Shown here: in pieces, positions 48,662 through 59,609 of the stretch
Layout of the letters: each line of letters begins with the position of its first letter
How positions within the stretch are numbered: the stretch's first letter is position 1
NCBI GenBank assembly: GCA_949775045.1
Contig: OX459101.1
Coordinates: 5,463,465-5,527,464, forward strand
Length of the DNA stretch: 64,000 nucleotides
Direction of reading: 5' to 3'
Source of the DNA: Metridium senile
Taxonomy: Eukaryota; Cnidaria; Anthozoa; Actiniaria; Metridiidae
Translations under genes and position numbers: made by a program
Notes under the pieces: generated by a model
Seen by the model: only the letters and a program-made list of their open reading frames with translations
Database searches by the model: none
What the model was told of the DNA's origin: nothing

Positions 48662-51600
48662 ATGGGTTATAATTTTCATGTTGTAAAGGGTTCTGCTATC
48701 GCCCAAATCATTCTGGGCTCACTGCTGGTGACATTAGGCATTGTTGAACGAGTCATCACCAGGTCTAGATACGGTGCCTTTCCCACCGAAGCTGTTACGC
48801 CGATATGGATGGGCATGTGGGTAAGTTTAAATAGACTTATTGACAATTCTTGTAGACAATGGTAGTTCAATGGTGGCTTGATTGAACACGACGTCGTGTA
48901 GCGGTTTAATAACAAAGAACATCGAAGCTCACAAAGAAACAAAAGAACCATTCGACTACACTAATCTATACTTCTTTTCCAAAACAATAGATCCGTGTTA
49001 TTTAAACGACGACTTAGCGGTCATATATGTTGATATACACAGAGACCATGCGACAACTATTGATAAACATTGTTAAATACACGAACATACAACTCAACCA
49101 GCGTAATACTATCTTAATTACCACTATTGGCTAGTAAACTGCATGTGAGCTAGGACGCAGTGTCCTTTGACATATATTTGCTATACTAGGGGGGTGAGGG
49201 GGGGTGGGGGGGTGATACATTGGAGTTTGGGGTTGGCAGCTGTATATCGATCCGCTGTAGTTAATTGAACGAAATCGAACGTTTGGATCAATCGAATTCA
49301 ATTGCATGAATCACATTCGGCAATCAAATTAAATCAAATTCACAAATTATAATTTTGGGCGAAAACAAATACAAGATTCTTGATTTAATAATATACTGTA
49401 CTGCAAACTTACTTGATTCTGATTTGATGAGATGCATGAGTACAATTAAATTGTAAATTGTATTAAAAAATTCATGAATAATTAATGAGACATTTTCAAA
49501 AGAAACCATGACCATGACGAGTGTTGTAAATCTGATACAACACTAGTGTTGTATATCCTGATTTGCATAAGTTTTAACTGGTAATTTTACGGCAAAATTT
49601 ATTTTAATCTTGAAAATTTTGGTCAAATATGAAAGAGCTTACCTAGACATTTTTTAAGTAGTTTACAACATTTGCGTCCGTGTTGTATCGGCGATACAAT
49701 CGCGCGCCTTCGGCTTGCGGTTGTATCTGCCGATACAACACAGCCGCTCATGTTGTAAACACTACTTAAGTTCCTATGCAGGTGATAACAGTTTATGGCC
49801 AATTGTAGCGCATGTTATATCAGGCATTATGTTTGTGTGTGTGGTCCTTACGTCAGTCAATTGTCGAATGAAATACACAATTAAAGACATAACAGACACT
49901 ATAAAAAAATGTGAGTTCAAATACAGTAAGTGCATGTTCATAATAAATCATATTTCTTATATATATTTGCTCATAGGATGTACTTGGGTCAAAAAAAGTG
50001 ACAACAAAACTCAAAGTGTTCACGGTTCCAGTGTCGTCACTGTAAATCTGCCAGTCCCAAAACAAATGTTTTATTTATTGTTTGTGAATTCTGAAGTATA
50101 TATAACTAGACGCTCTATGAGCGTGAAGTCGGGCTTATAGTCATAAAATCAGCACAGGAGGCTAAACAATTCTACTTTGGGCTTCCTGTGTTTGTTCCCA
50201 AAGCATCATGGGGGACTATACGCAACATGACAGATAAATAGATACATAGATAGATTGACTAAAAGGTAAACCTAGAGTCAGGCACTCTAGCCCAACTAAT
50301 AATTTAATAATTATATGGCTGACCTATTTATGGCCGGAATAGTTGTGCTTATAATAATTAAGTTATTAGCAGCACGCCGGCAGGCCCTTTGTTTGGGAAT
50401 TGTTATCTAGACCTCCATTTTTGTGTGATCATTATTTACAGTGGGGTATTTAGGGTGAGTGACTTTGAGGACGGGTTATGATATTTTGAAGGCTTATGAA
50501 GGAGGGGTTACATATTTTCCTGTGTAATTGAAGGAGGGGTCATGAGGGATTACATAATTTTTTTGTTAAATCCCAGAAAGATGGCAGGGGTGGTGGAAAT
50601 GTATGAATTAAACTTACTTGAAGGAAGATTTAATTATCACCATCCCTTCCCCATTTTAGATAATGACTGCAGGGATCCCTAAAAATAGATATTGTTTTGC
50701 TGTTTTAATTACCACTAGCTGTATATAAGTGACAATTACATTACACTTAATTACTCACTCAACTATTTACTGTATATTTTATAATATGACATGATTCCTT
50801 TCTTTGTCAGATTATTATCACTGGTGCGATTGGAATTTTGGTATCAAGCCGCACTTATACTGACAATGACAGGCCATCAACAGCTTTGGTAATATTTCCA
50901 TGTATGTAAATTTGCATACTTTGCCTCAGCAATAGTGTTCTGCACTAATGTTATAGAGTAATATGGTACAGCATGCAATTTAATCATTAAAGTGTGACCC
51001 CTAAAGTTTGATGTCCTATAATTGCATTTTGTCTTCCATCAATCAAAATAAAAAATGATCCAAAATGGTGCTTGATCTATATTGATTGCTAAATCTTGAA
51101 AATGGTTGATCTCATTCCTTCAATTGCTAACAGAGGCAAAGTTTTCTGCCATATAACATACAGTACAGTGTGGAAAAAGTATCCTGACTGGTTATAATTA
51201 GTAACAAATGAGATTTACCATTCAATTTACCGGTTTTCAGAAATTGATCGATCAAGTGCCATTTTGGATCACTCCATCAACTTGTTCCTAGCATTTTGAT
51301 TGACGGCCGGCAAAATGCTGGTTAATTGGCAAACCAGACACCAAATTAAACTTCAAGAGTTGCACTTCAACAATTATGGTTATTAAGTCATAATCATAAT
51401 CATTTCATTTGAGGAACCACTGCAGCTATCTGACAGTCTTTTTGCATGAGTAAAAGTATTCACATTTGTTTTTAATTCATACAAATTTCTCTATTCAACA
51501 TAAATATAATTAATTTTTTATCCTCTTTAGTATAATAAATAGATAAATAAATAAAATAAATTACTTTTTTAACGTCTCAATGTATTTATAAATACATTGA

Positions 51601-54429
51601 GACGTTAAAAAAGTAATTTATTAGCCACTCACACTCACTACCTCTACGTTGAATATTTTAGCCCACAGCTCAGACTGCTCACATGTTCATTTTTGCGGAG
51701 GGAGGAAAACCCGATAACCCAGAGAAAAACCCTTGTGGCATGGAGAGAAGAACACATCAATTAACAATGTTACTCAACTCACAGCGGCGAGAGGCGAGCA
51801 GTAAACCACTACTCCACCTATGCCACCCATAAAAATAAAATATATAAAGTGTATAAAATGTATAAAGCTCTGATTAGTTTTTGTTTTTGTTTTAGATTGG
51901 GACTTACCTTGGCTTTAGTGTTGTCTCTGCTGTCTTTGCTGGAATCATCATTATCCTGTATAGCCTTGGATTGATATTTGGAATATCATTTACACTGGGC
52001 CTCATGATAATACTCTTTGCAATTCTAGAGTTTGCATTTGGTATTTTTGCTTGTGTTTGTAGCTGTATGAATGGTGGTTGTGGTCAATGTACTCAACAGC
52101 AGACACCACAAATGGTATGTTTTTGTCATCATCATCATAATTATATACAATTTCATATTCTTTTCAGTGATAAATAAAGATAACTATATCCATACTTCAA
52201 CAGGGCCAAGTGATCTACATCCAGACACCAGAGGGACCTAAAGCTCACATCATGGCCCAGGGTGCTGATGGGGTTCCTGTGGCAATACCAGTGGCAGTAC
52301 CTGTCCAGGTAAATGATTTTAAAAAACAATCTCAAGTGTGTTATACATGTACAACAAATATATTATTTTAATAGAACGCAAAAGGGTACGTATATATCAT
52401 ATCAATTAATTGATCACATACCCCTAGGGGCTTTGTGTTCCCATAAAGCTGAGTTTCGGTATCTTTGAACGCCTGCATGACTATATTTAGGTTTCCAAAC
52501 ACATGAGTGGGACATCCAAAAAAAAACCCAGATGTACTGGTTGGAGAATTCAAATTCCTTGGTCACCAAACACCTATAAACACAATGTCTATCCAAACCC
52601 TATAAACTCTAAACCTAACTACTCAGCCGCGAAGTGAATTCTCTAGCCTGCAAAACAGGTGTGCTTTCGGGTTTTGGGGAAAAATCGGGTTTTGGGCTTC
52701 CTGTGTTAAGTCAAAAAAGTAACACAGGAAGCCCAAGATTCTAAATTCTCCAAAAAGCCAAAAGAACGCCTGCTCTGTAGGCTATGAATTCCCTTGCTTG
52801 CAGTTATTTATCAATCATCAACATAGATAATAGTCTGCAGTTTCTGTTCTAAGATACTATAGATCCTAGTTCCATTAATTGTCATCTAGTTCTGTTGGAG
52901 AGGCGCTGCCCCTATAGTCGAAAGTCAATTGATTGAATAACATTAACATGCAGTTGAAAGTAACCGAAGTAAATAATACCTCATCAAAACTTTTCTTGTC
53001 TGTTATATACAGTATAAACAAGCCAGTGAACAGAGATGTGTTCTAAATTTTTTAATGTAGGGTTAGTGATTGTGCACATAATGTAAAAAGCTGGCCCTGG
53101 GGGATTGGGGAGAGGGGCAGAGGGATTGGGGAGAGGGGGAGGGCAGGAGAAGAGGGGGAGGGCAGGGGAAGAGAAAAAACGGCAGGCTCTCCCTTTCTTC
53201 TCTCCCCCAAACCTCCTCCTTCCCTCCCCCTTCCGCCTTCCCCTCCCTTTTCCCCAGAGAGCCAGGCTACGCAGGCTAGTGTGCACAAAAAAATCACGAA
53301 CAAAGGTTAACACGGATCATGATTCCATCATAAATATATTGACAATTATTAGGAACGATTGTTTGATTGGAATATATAATTGAAGTATTTAAGATATTTT
53401 TTATTAATATTATTTCTTGTTTTTCTCACTTTAAGGACATCTCCCCACCACCTTACACAGCTCGCGCTGCAGGGGGTGGGGCTGGTCAAGGTACATTAAG
53501 CAAGGTACAATATCACACTTTTATTTATGGCAGAAAACTTATAGACAAACCTGTTATAATAACGATATGGAATCAGGTCCTGGTTTCACGTTATCTAGCA
53601 CCGATGTACTAATTGACAAAGGGTGCATTTGTCCAGACTAATAAATAAGCCTCAATTTGTTGTAAAATATTCACAAATTCCTGTGAAAAAGCGACCTTTG
53701 TCAAATATTATAGCCTGTGTCGTAGGGGGGAGGGGTGGGGGCGGATGTAGACAGGCTAAATATCACAGCGGTGATAGATAGTGTGAAAACTGGGTATAAA
53801 TTTATATAGCGCACTTTTTCATGTGAAAGTGATATAAAAACTGAACTACATGAATTCATTCTGTAACAGGATTCCTTTTCAGTCATAATCTGTAATTGTA
53901 TTGTATCAAATCATTTCCTATATATGTGCATGGTTTTTGTAAGTGCTAGCGCACACCTAGATACGTCATTTATTATATGGTGCATTAAAGATTAATTGAT
54001 TGGTTGATTTTTTGATTAAATGCACTTTGCAATCTCTACTATATTTGGGGGAATCATGACAGTCTCCTTGGCAGCCGAACGTTGCGTGACGTCACTAAAA
54101 CGGCTGCGAAGGAGACTACGAGGGTTAGTATTTATCATGTAATGTTTGTAAGCCAGTTATTGATAATGGCCATGGCCAGGCTTTGTAACTTCCTCAGTCG
54201 TTTTTTATGTCCCTCCCAAATGCACTGGTTAGTGAGTGCATGTAGTGTGGATAGACGGGACCTCCGGTTTGACCTGTACAGACCTCCTTATCTTAAGTGT
54301 GAGTGGACCCGAACCCAGGCCTCCAGTAGGAAATTAGATTGTCTACTAAAGGTGTCTGAAAGGTGCTCTTTTAATGCTGATTATGTTTTTTCTGAATAGG
54401 TTGGTTATGCAAACTCAGATGTCGTTTGA
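48662..54429 (+). CDS. MS4A/CD20-like four-pass membrane protein, gene C
   Basis: Six exons, all phase 0: 48,662-48,820; 50,811-50,888; 51,896-52,114; 52,204-52,308; 53,436-53,504; 54,400-54,429. They give 219 residues. TM1 is SAIAQIILGSLLVTLGIVER. TM2 spans PIWMGMW (exon 1) and IIITGAIGILVSS (exon 2), the family hallmark. TM3 and TM4 in exon 3 form one long hydrophobic stretch with no real extracellular loop, followed by CVCSCMNGGCGQC, a likely palmitoylated or metal-binding Cys cluster. The cytoplasmic tail contains GQVIYIQTPEGP, GADGVPVAIP, one PPPY and a short VGYANSDVV end. This looks like the least altered member of the cluster. If the last intron is retained, the frame runs on to a stop at 53,612. 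It carries a SINE and a perfect palindrome in intron 2 and several foldbacks in the intron after exon 4. Confidence 0.82.
49655..49770. repeat. Palindromic element in intron 1 of gene C
   Basis: TTAAGTAGTTTACAACAT with GTGTTGTATCGGC on the left pairs with GCCGATACAACAC and ATGTTGTAAACACTACTTAA on the right. A CTTCGGCTTGCGG core lies at the tip. The open frame that starts here (49,715-50,140) has no recognised domain and uses no ATG. Confidence 0.75.
49771..50810. other. Intron 1 of gene C, nothing further recognised
   Basis: No repeat family or gene was identified, apart from a shared GGGCTTCCTGTGTT motif at about 50,183 that recurs at several places in the window. Confidence 0.5.
51555..51622. 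repeat. Perfect 68-bp palindrome in intron 2 of gene C
   Basis: AATAAATTACTTTTTTAACG and the next 14 bases are followed directly by their exact reverse complement. The centre is TATTTA|TAAATA at 51,588/51,589. Confidence 0.92.
51640..51832 (-). mobile_element. tRNA-derived SINE-like element (copy 2 of 25,425 family)
   Basis: On the minus strand the head reads GGGTGGCATAGGTGGAGTAG then TGGTTTACTGCTCGCC, resembling the A-box part of a tRNA. The body holds the block GGGTTATCGGGTTTTCCTCC shared with 25,425-25,590. It sits directly beside the perfect palindrome at 51,555-51,622. Confidence 0.65.
52644..52784. mobile_element. 141-bp foldback with TAGCCTG ends and 9-bp target duplication
   Basis: The ends read TAGCCTGCAAAACAGG and CCTGCTCTGTAGGCTA. 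The interior pairs as GGGCTTCCTGTGTTA with AACACAGGAAGCCC. The flanks TGAATTCTC (52,635-52,643) and TGAATTCCC (52,785-52,793) match at 8 of 9 positions. Same terminal type as 40,346-40,449. Confidence 0.75.
53080..53279. repeat. GC-rich purine/pyrimidine foldback
   Basis: A G/A-rich left half (about 53,096-53,178) faces a C/T-rich right half (about 53,188-53,257), ending CAGGCTACGCAGGCTAG. TGTGCACAT and TGTGCACAA flank the block and match at 8 of 9 positions, a possible target duplication. The long open frames across it are low-complexity artefacts. Confidence 0.6.
53711..53758. repeat. Short foldback with TAGCCTGT/ACAGGCTA ends
   Basis: A 48-bp block with inverted ends and a G-rich centre, of the same terminal type as 40,346 and 52,644. 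Confidence 0.5.
54061..54117. repeat. Hairpin AGTCTCCTTGGCAGCCG / CGGCTGCGAAGGAGACT
   Basis: Inverted ends of ~17 bp surround GTTGCGTGACGTCACTAAAA. A related arm (AGTCTCCCTCGCAGCCGTTT) occurs at about 55,463, so the sequence is dispersed. Confidence 0.7.
54232..54380 (-). mobile_element. SINE-like element without tail, in the last intron of gene C
   Basis: The same body as in gene B (GACCTCC..ATCTTAAGT.TGAGTGGAC.CGAACCCAG) sits at the orthologous place, before the VGYANSDVV exon. The GAGAA tail is absent. It was therefore present before units B and C separated. Confidence 0.7.
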
Positions 54430-54499
54430 TGTGAATTACTGCCAACTCATGCAGAATGACAACGGCTAATACGTTTGAAACATAAAATTAAATATGCTG

Positions 54500-55395
54500 T
54501 TATACAAGCAGTGGCTGAAAACGTATTTCACAAATAGCAGTGGAATGTCTGAGTTCACAATCAGTCGAAAAACGCAATAATATCACTAACAGATATAATT
54601 TTGAATAAGTAGAAAGGTATTCGTTTGTCTCAATGATGTCAAAGGATTGGACTGCGACGTTTCGACTGCTACTGCTAGTCTTCATCAGGCAATGGGTAAC
54701 CAGTCAACAACTCGAAGTCATCCTCAAATAAGACCTGATTCCAGTCTATAGCCTCCTCTGCATGAATTACTGTCATGGACTTCCTGTTTAGAAAAAAGGA
54801 AGAGGTGAGAGGGACTGAATGGGGACGAGAAGGAAGTAATGGGGTACTCCTAATTGGTACTCCTATCTATTCTCTCCTTTCTCTCTTTTCTCGTTCTCAC
54901 TTCTTCACGGTTAATAAAACCCTTACAAAGGAAGCCCAAACGAATATAAAAGGAGGGTACCCATCGCCTGACGAAGACTGCAGTAGCAATCAAAACTTGG
55001 AATAACTTTCTACTCATATCCACGATAAATAACATCAAATTTGTAAACAATATTTAAACTATATTTATGCTGTAGTAATTGTAAATGTAATTTAATATAA
55101 AAAGTTAACATAAAACTGCTGGTCAGTATAACAGAAGCTGTTATTTAAAACAATAATTAAATTTTGTAAATTTTTAATGCAAGATCTACCACGTCGGTCG
55201 GTGATTAAAAAAAGAAAGAATATATTTTTAAAACTGTTAAACAGGCAAAAGTTATTTTAGAGTAACAATTACAGAAAGCAAACAATTATCAATAAACTTA
55301 AAAAAGCTCTTTTTCAAACGTTTTGTGTTTTCTTGTATTCTTGTTATCTATCTACCTGTCTTATCCCCTTGCCTCCTGAGAACCCCCTTTGGCAG
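54500..55395. repeat. Duplicated 3' flank of gene unit C
   Basis: 54,518-54,710 and 55,020-55,395 match the flank of unit B. In between, 54,720-55,010 is not shared and holds a second motif (GCCTGACGAAGACTGCAGTA) related to the CGACTGCTACTGCTAGTCTT segment at 54,663. Confidence 0.8.
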
Positions 55396-55486
55396 TATCT
55401 ACATAAATATAAATATTCTTTTAATTATATTTTATCGTAATTTTACCCGCACCTGTTACCCTAGTCTCCCTCGCAGCCGTTTTTAG

Positions 55487-55630
55487 TAGAGTACAAACAC
55501 TAAAAGTGTGCAACATAAATACCACTAAATACTGCTAAATTAAGCAAATTCTTTTGTTCTCTATTGTTTAATCAACACTATTTAGTGGTAAATAGTACAA
55601 AGTAATGCAAACTTTTAGTCATGTACTCTA
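55487..55630. mobile_element. 144-bp MITE, family copy 2
   Basis: Same termini and interior as 29,911-30,055. Here the inverted pairing extends outside into GCAGCCGTTTTTAG and CTAAGAACGGCTGC, so it either inserted into a hairpin or has longer ends. Confidence 0.8.
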
Positions 55631-55646
55631 CACTAAGAACGGCTGC

Positions 55647-56166
55647 CTGCACCCGCATCTTTTTACCCGCGACCAGCGCACCTTCAGCCCCGCGACACGC
55701 GAGCAAATTAAAAGTCCGGCCAACTAATTTACCAGTTATCACTAGTTAGCCTGAATAGTGTTACTAAATATCTAAACATTTAAGTGAATGGAGAGGCGAA
55801 TTCGATTTTAATCCAATTAGTGGTTGGCTAATGAATAACGAATATTCGCGACAGCACTACGTTGAACGGCTAGTACAGCGGCACACAATCTTAGCGTTCA
55901 AACGACCGTTGGTATTATTGTCGGTGTGGTGGAATACAGCACATTATCGTGATTAAAAGCGGACAATTACACATTTTCTGGACAATATTTGAGATAAGTG
56001 AAACTTAATTTATATTCCTAGGTCCAAACATTTCACAATGCACTGAACTTTTCGTTTTGGCGCCCTTGGTTAATGATTACCATTTCATCCTTCCTGCCAC
56101 AACTGATTATAATCTGTAATGTAATATTTTCGAGTGCATTTTTCCTGGAAAAAGTTCAAATTTCCA
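55647..56166. other. Intergenic sequence upstream of unit D
   Basis: The segment from about 56,055 matches the flank upstream of gene C (TTAATGATTACCATTT, then GTAATATTTTCGAGTGCATT). Nothing else is recognised. Confidence 0.5.
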
Positions 56167-58166
56167 CAAGGGAGCACGGCAGACTGTTGTTTGTGGTTTG
56201 GATATATTCGTTCTTTTGAAGGTTTTAAATTACAACCATCTTTTCAAAGTTTTAAATTACATAAACGGCTTATTTCCAATCTCGAACCCCGAGCCTTCGT
56301 TCCTCTTGGCCAGCCGAGTAACGTAAGACTCTGGGGGACCGGAATTCTCTGCTTATGCTGATTGGCCCTTGAAAATACAATGGTCAGACCGGAAACAGAC
56401 GAAGTAAAATCTCTGATTGGTCCATCATGTAAACAAATGTACATTCAAAATGTAAATTTTGCGATTACATGTAATACGACGTCAACAGTTCTTTAATACT
56501 AGATAGAATATTAAATATCGTCGTTTATGAAATATACGAGTCGCGAAGCGAAGAGATATTGTATCGCCGCTAAGTTATCCTAAGTTAAGCGATGATTATC
56601 GAGTCGCGAAGCAAATTAGAATACACCAATACACACAAAATACTCCTCTGACATCCAGTTATTTACTAAAGGTCAATCGTACCACGAAAGCAAACTAATA
56701 ACCGTTGGAAACTATAAATAAATCGACGGCTAAAGTGATCTGAATTGAAGGAGATTTAGACGCGTTTTTATATCATTATATAAACCCTGATGGCCGTTAA
56801 AAAACCTTCCTAAACTTTAAATGTTTCATTAGTGAGGAAAATGTTTATATTTTGGCTTAGAAAATATTTAAAATGCTACTAGGTCAATAATATTTTGAAT
56901 GTCATTAACGTACTAAGTAACACAGGATGCCCAAACCCACAGATCATTATAATATTAACTAAGCATGCGCAATAGAAACCGGAACTCCAAAATCGGAGCT
57001 GAAAATTCCGTTCCCCCAGAGTCTAATGTCGGGCGCCATAAGACCGCTGACAAAAAGCCAGACGTGACGCTGGGCTCGAGATTGGCTTATTTCGTCAATC
57101 GACTGACCAGTAAAAATGCGGGCACAACTATCATTGCCGAGCGAGTCCCGTAGGGACGAGCAATGTACGAGTGTCACCCGAGAGTTGTAACTCCCCGCGA
57201 GCCCCGTAGGGGCGAGGGGGAATGAAGCCGTTGAAATTCTGTAGTATGATGCTCGTAGCACGTTGCTAGGAACATTTCTGTTGCTGGGAACATTTTGTAA
57301 ATTGAGAACAATCGAAATCATAAAACCAGATACGAAGAACAGGTCGAACAGGGAAAGACGCATTTACATGAACAAGATTTACATAACAAACTTAACTTAT
57401 TTGAATATTCAACGATTTTCAAATTTGAATATATATTATTAAAACCTGGGATTACAACTGATTTTTTGTGGTTCCTTACATTCATGTCCTTATAATAATG
57501 TGTAAAGAAGAAGAGAAGGTCGCATGGCAAAAAGAGCTGTATTAGTATTCTTGTAAACTGAGTTGGCTGCAGGGAAAATCTTTGTTGCATCTCACGTGTT
57601 GCGCTCCATTTCATGAAGACGTATACTGTTACTCACAGTTATATTTACTCGCATGATATCAGAATTATTAAACTAAACTAGACATTTTCCTCCTATTTTT
57701 GGAGTACTGCTGCTTGAAGTTCATATTATTTTATTGATTTTGAGCTTACAATATGACCATAACAACTCGAAATGCCATTAAAAATCCGAACGTAAACATT
57801 TGGGTTATCAGCGAAGAGATCAACAAGAAGGTCAAGGCTTGTATTTCATACATTAATCGTTTCCGCTTTCGTTTCCGTTTCCAAGGAAACTGCTACGAGC
57901 ATCAGGAGAAGACACACCCCCAAAAACGTCTATTCTCGATTCGTGATTGGCTGATCATTCCATCGCTTCACTCCCCCCTCGTCCCTTCGGGACTCGCTCG
58001 CAGAGGCAGGCGCGCCCGCATTTATCCCTTGCTGGCGGATAGTCCCATTAATCTACCAATTTAGCTGTTGATGTAATTTAAAACGTTGAAAAGATCGTTG
58101 TAATTTAAAACCTTCAAAAGATCGAATATATCCAAACCCCAAACAACAGTCTGCCGTGCTCCCTTG
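56167..58166. mobile_element. 2,000-bp DNA transposon with long TIRs, upstream of gene D
   Basis: The left end CAAGGGAGCACGGCAGACTG has its reverse complement at the right end, and the inverted similarity continues for ~90 bp (GGATATATTCG, TTTTAAATTACAA). TTTCCA flanks both sides (56,161-56,166 and 58,167-58,172). The uninterrupted paralogous site upstream of gene C reads aatttcccagcg near 48,305, confirming an insertion. Internal frames, including a 134-codon minus-strand one, do not resemble a transposase, so it appears non-autonomous. It contains GC-rich segments such as GCGAGTCCCGTAGGGACGAG. Confidence 0.87.
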
Positions 58167-58329
58167 TTTCCAGCGCCGTTTTTGAGAGGCATTCGGCAAG
58201 AGATGATATCGGTTATCAGCATTTCTCTTTTGATATATTTAAATTTCATCTATCTATCAGCATCAGTTGCGTTTTATGATGTATCCACTTTTTATTTTAT
58301 ATAAAAAACTTTAAATAAAAACCTGATGT

Positions 58330-58528
58330 TTTCGTCAAAAAATGCGGAAGTTTTATCAGTCATCCGTATTACTCGACCGTTGTGATGTAATGCAGTTTAG
58401 GGGCCTGGGGAAGAAGGTTGTCAAGCGTTCAAAACAAGTTCGGAATAAAAGGTGCAAAGTTTCTTATGTTAGTATAAATCACAGTTTTTCGACGAAATAT
58501 CATCAATATTTTTGGGTTTTTCTTCGCA
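58330..58528 (+). promoter_or_regulatory. Conserved promoter of gene D
   Basis: Same block as in B and C: AATGCGGAAGTTTTATCAGT, GGGGCCTGGGGAAGAAGGTT, CGGAATAAAAG, and TATAAAT at 58,473-58,479, 56 bp before the ATG. It remains intact although the 2,000-bp transposon ends 163 bp upstream. Confidence 0.65.
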
Positions 58529-59091
58529 ATGGGTTATAATTTTAAAGAATTTAGGCGTTCTGCTATCAGCCAAATCATTCTGGGTTCACTGCTGGTGATA
58601 TTTGGCATTGCTGATCGAGCCACCATTTCTAATTACAGCAAAAATGGCGCCTTTCACACAAATTCTTGTACGCCGATATGGATGGGTATATGGGTAAGTT
58701 TTTGTAGACTTTTTGAAAATTCCCATCCATACTTGTTGGTTTAATAGTAGTGCTTTAAATTAATACTGCTGGTTATTAAATGTGCATTTGAGGCCGATGA
58801 AAGTGGGTTGTGAAAATTTATGAACTCCAAGGAACAAATCACCTGACTCCTCATCTTATATAATAAGCTTATCATAAATGATAAGAGCTCCCTAAAAAAA
58901 GATAATGTATTGCTGTTTAATTATCACTGCAGTGGTTTTCATTGCACTCAATACATGTTAATTCAACTATTTACTGTATATTTTGTGACATGATTCCTTA
59001 TTTTTTTTTCCAGATTATTATCACTGGTGCAATTGGTATGTTTGGATCAAGACGCACTTATGCTGACAATGGCAGGCCATCAATAGCTTTG
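58529..59091 (+). CDS. MS4A/CD20-like gene D, exons 1-2 only (partial)
   Basis: Exon 1 is 58,529-58,693 (55 residues, MGYNFKEFRR..., TM1 SAISQIILGSLLVIFGIAD, ending PIWMGIW at a GTAAGT donor). Exon 2 is 59,014-59,091 (IIITGAIGMFGS...). Both are open and phase 0, like B and C. Homology to the other units continues in the intron (TATCTGACAGTCTTTTTGCA at about 59,218) and ends near 59,285, about where the sequence before exon 3 should come. No exon 3, 4 or 5 is found up to 64,000. Either the gene is truncated, or a large insertion separates the two halves and the rest lies beyond the window. Confidence 0.65.
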
Positions 59092-59609
59092 GTAATATTT
59101 CCATGTACATTGCATATATGTCTGCCCCAGCAATATAGTGTTCTGCATATATATATGCTATCTAGTGTATAGACTCATCAAGACAAAATTATTCATATAA
59201 TTTTTGAGAAACCGCATATATATCTGACAGTCTTTTTGCAGTGCATAGTATAAAAGTTTTATTTCACATTTCTCTATATACCAGTCCATATTGTTATCAA
59301 ATTTAATCGCCTTTGATTTAATTGTTTTGATATTGAAGAAACCAAATAGTAGGTCATGCAGCCAATCAGAGCTTGTTTCTTCAATAGGTGTCACATAGAA
59401 TCAAGATGGCTCAGTTACTATACATAGTTTGATAATACGACTGAGAAAATTAAATTAGTGCTCGACTTCATGACTTTATTCATTCCTGGATGTACGAAAA
59501 TATGGAAACTTCTGGACACTCTGATCATTAAATTCAAATTCAGTTCAAACTGCCTTTGTTTTCATGGGTTTTAAAATACCTCGTGAGTAGAAATCTGAAA
59601 TCAACTTTT

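Noticed and set aside
49715..50140. 141-codon open frame in intron 1 of gene C
   Set aside because: It starts at TTG inside a palindrome, has no ATG, no recognised domain and no splice signals.
53052..53383. Gly/Arg- and Pro-rich open frames on both strands
   Set aside because: They overlie a low-complexity purine/pyrimidine foldback.
56959..57363. 134-codon minus-strand frame inside the 2,000-bp transposon as a transposase
   Set aside because: It shows no DDE-like spacing, zinc finger or other transposase feature, and contains the GC-rich repeat segments of the element.
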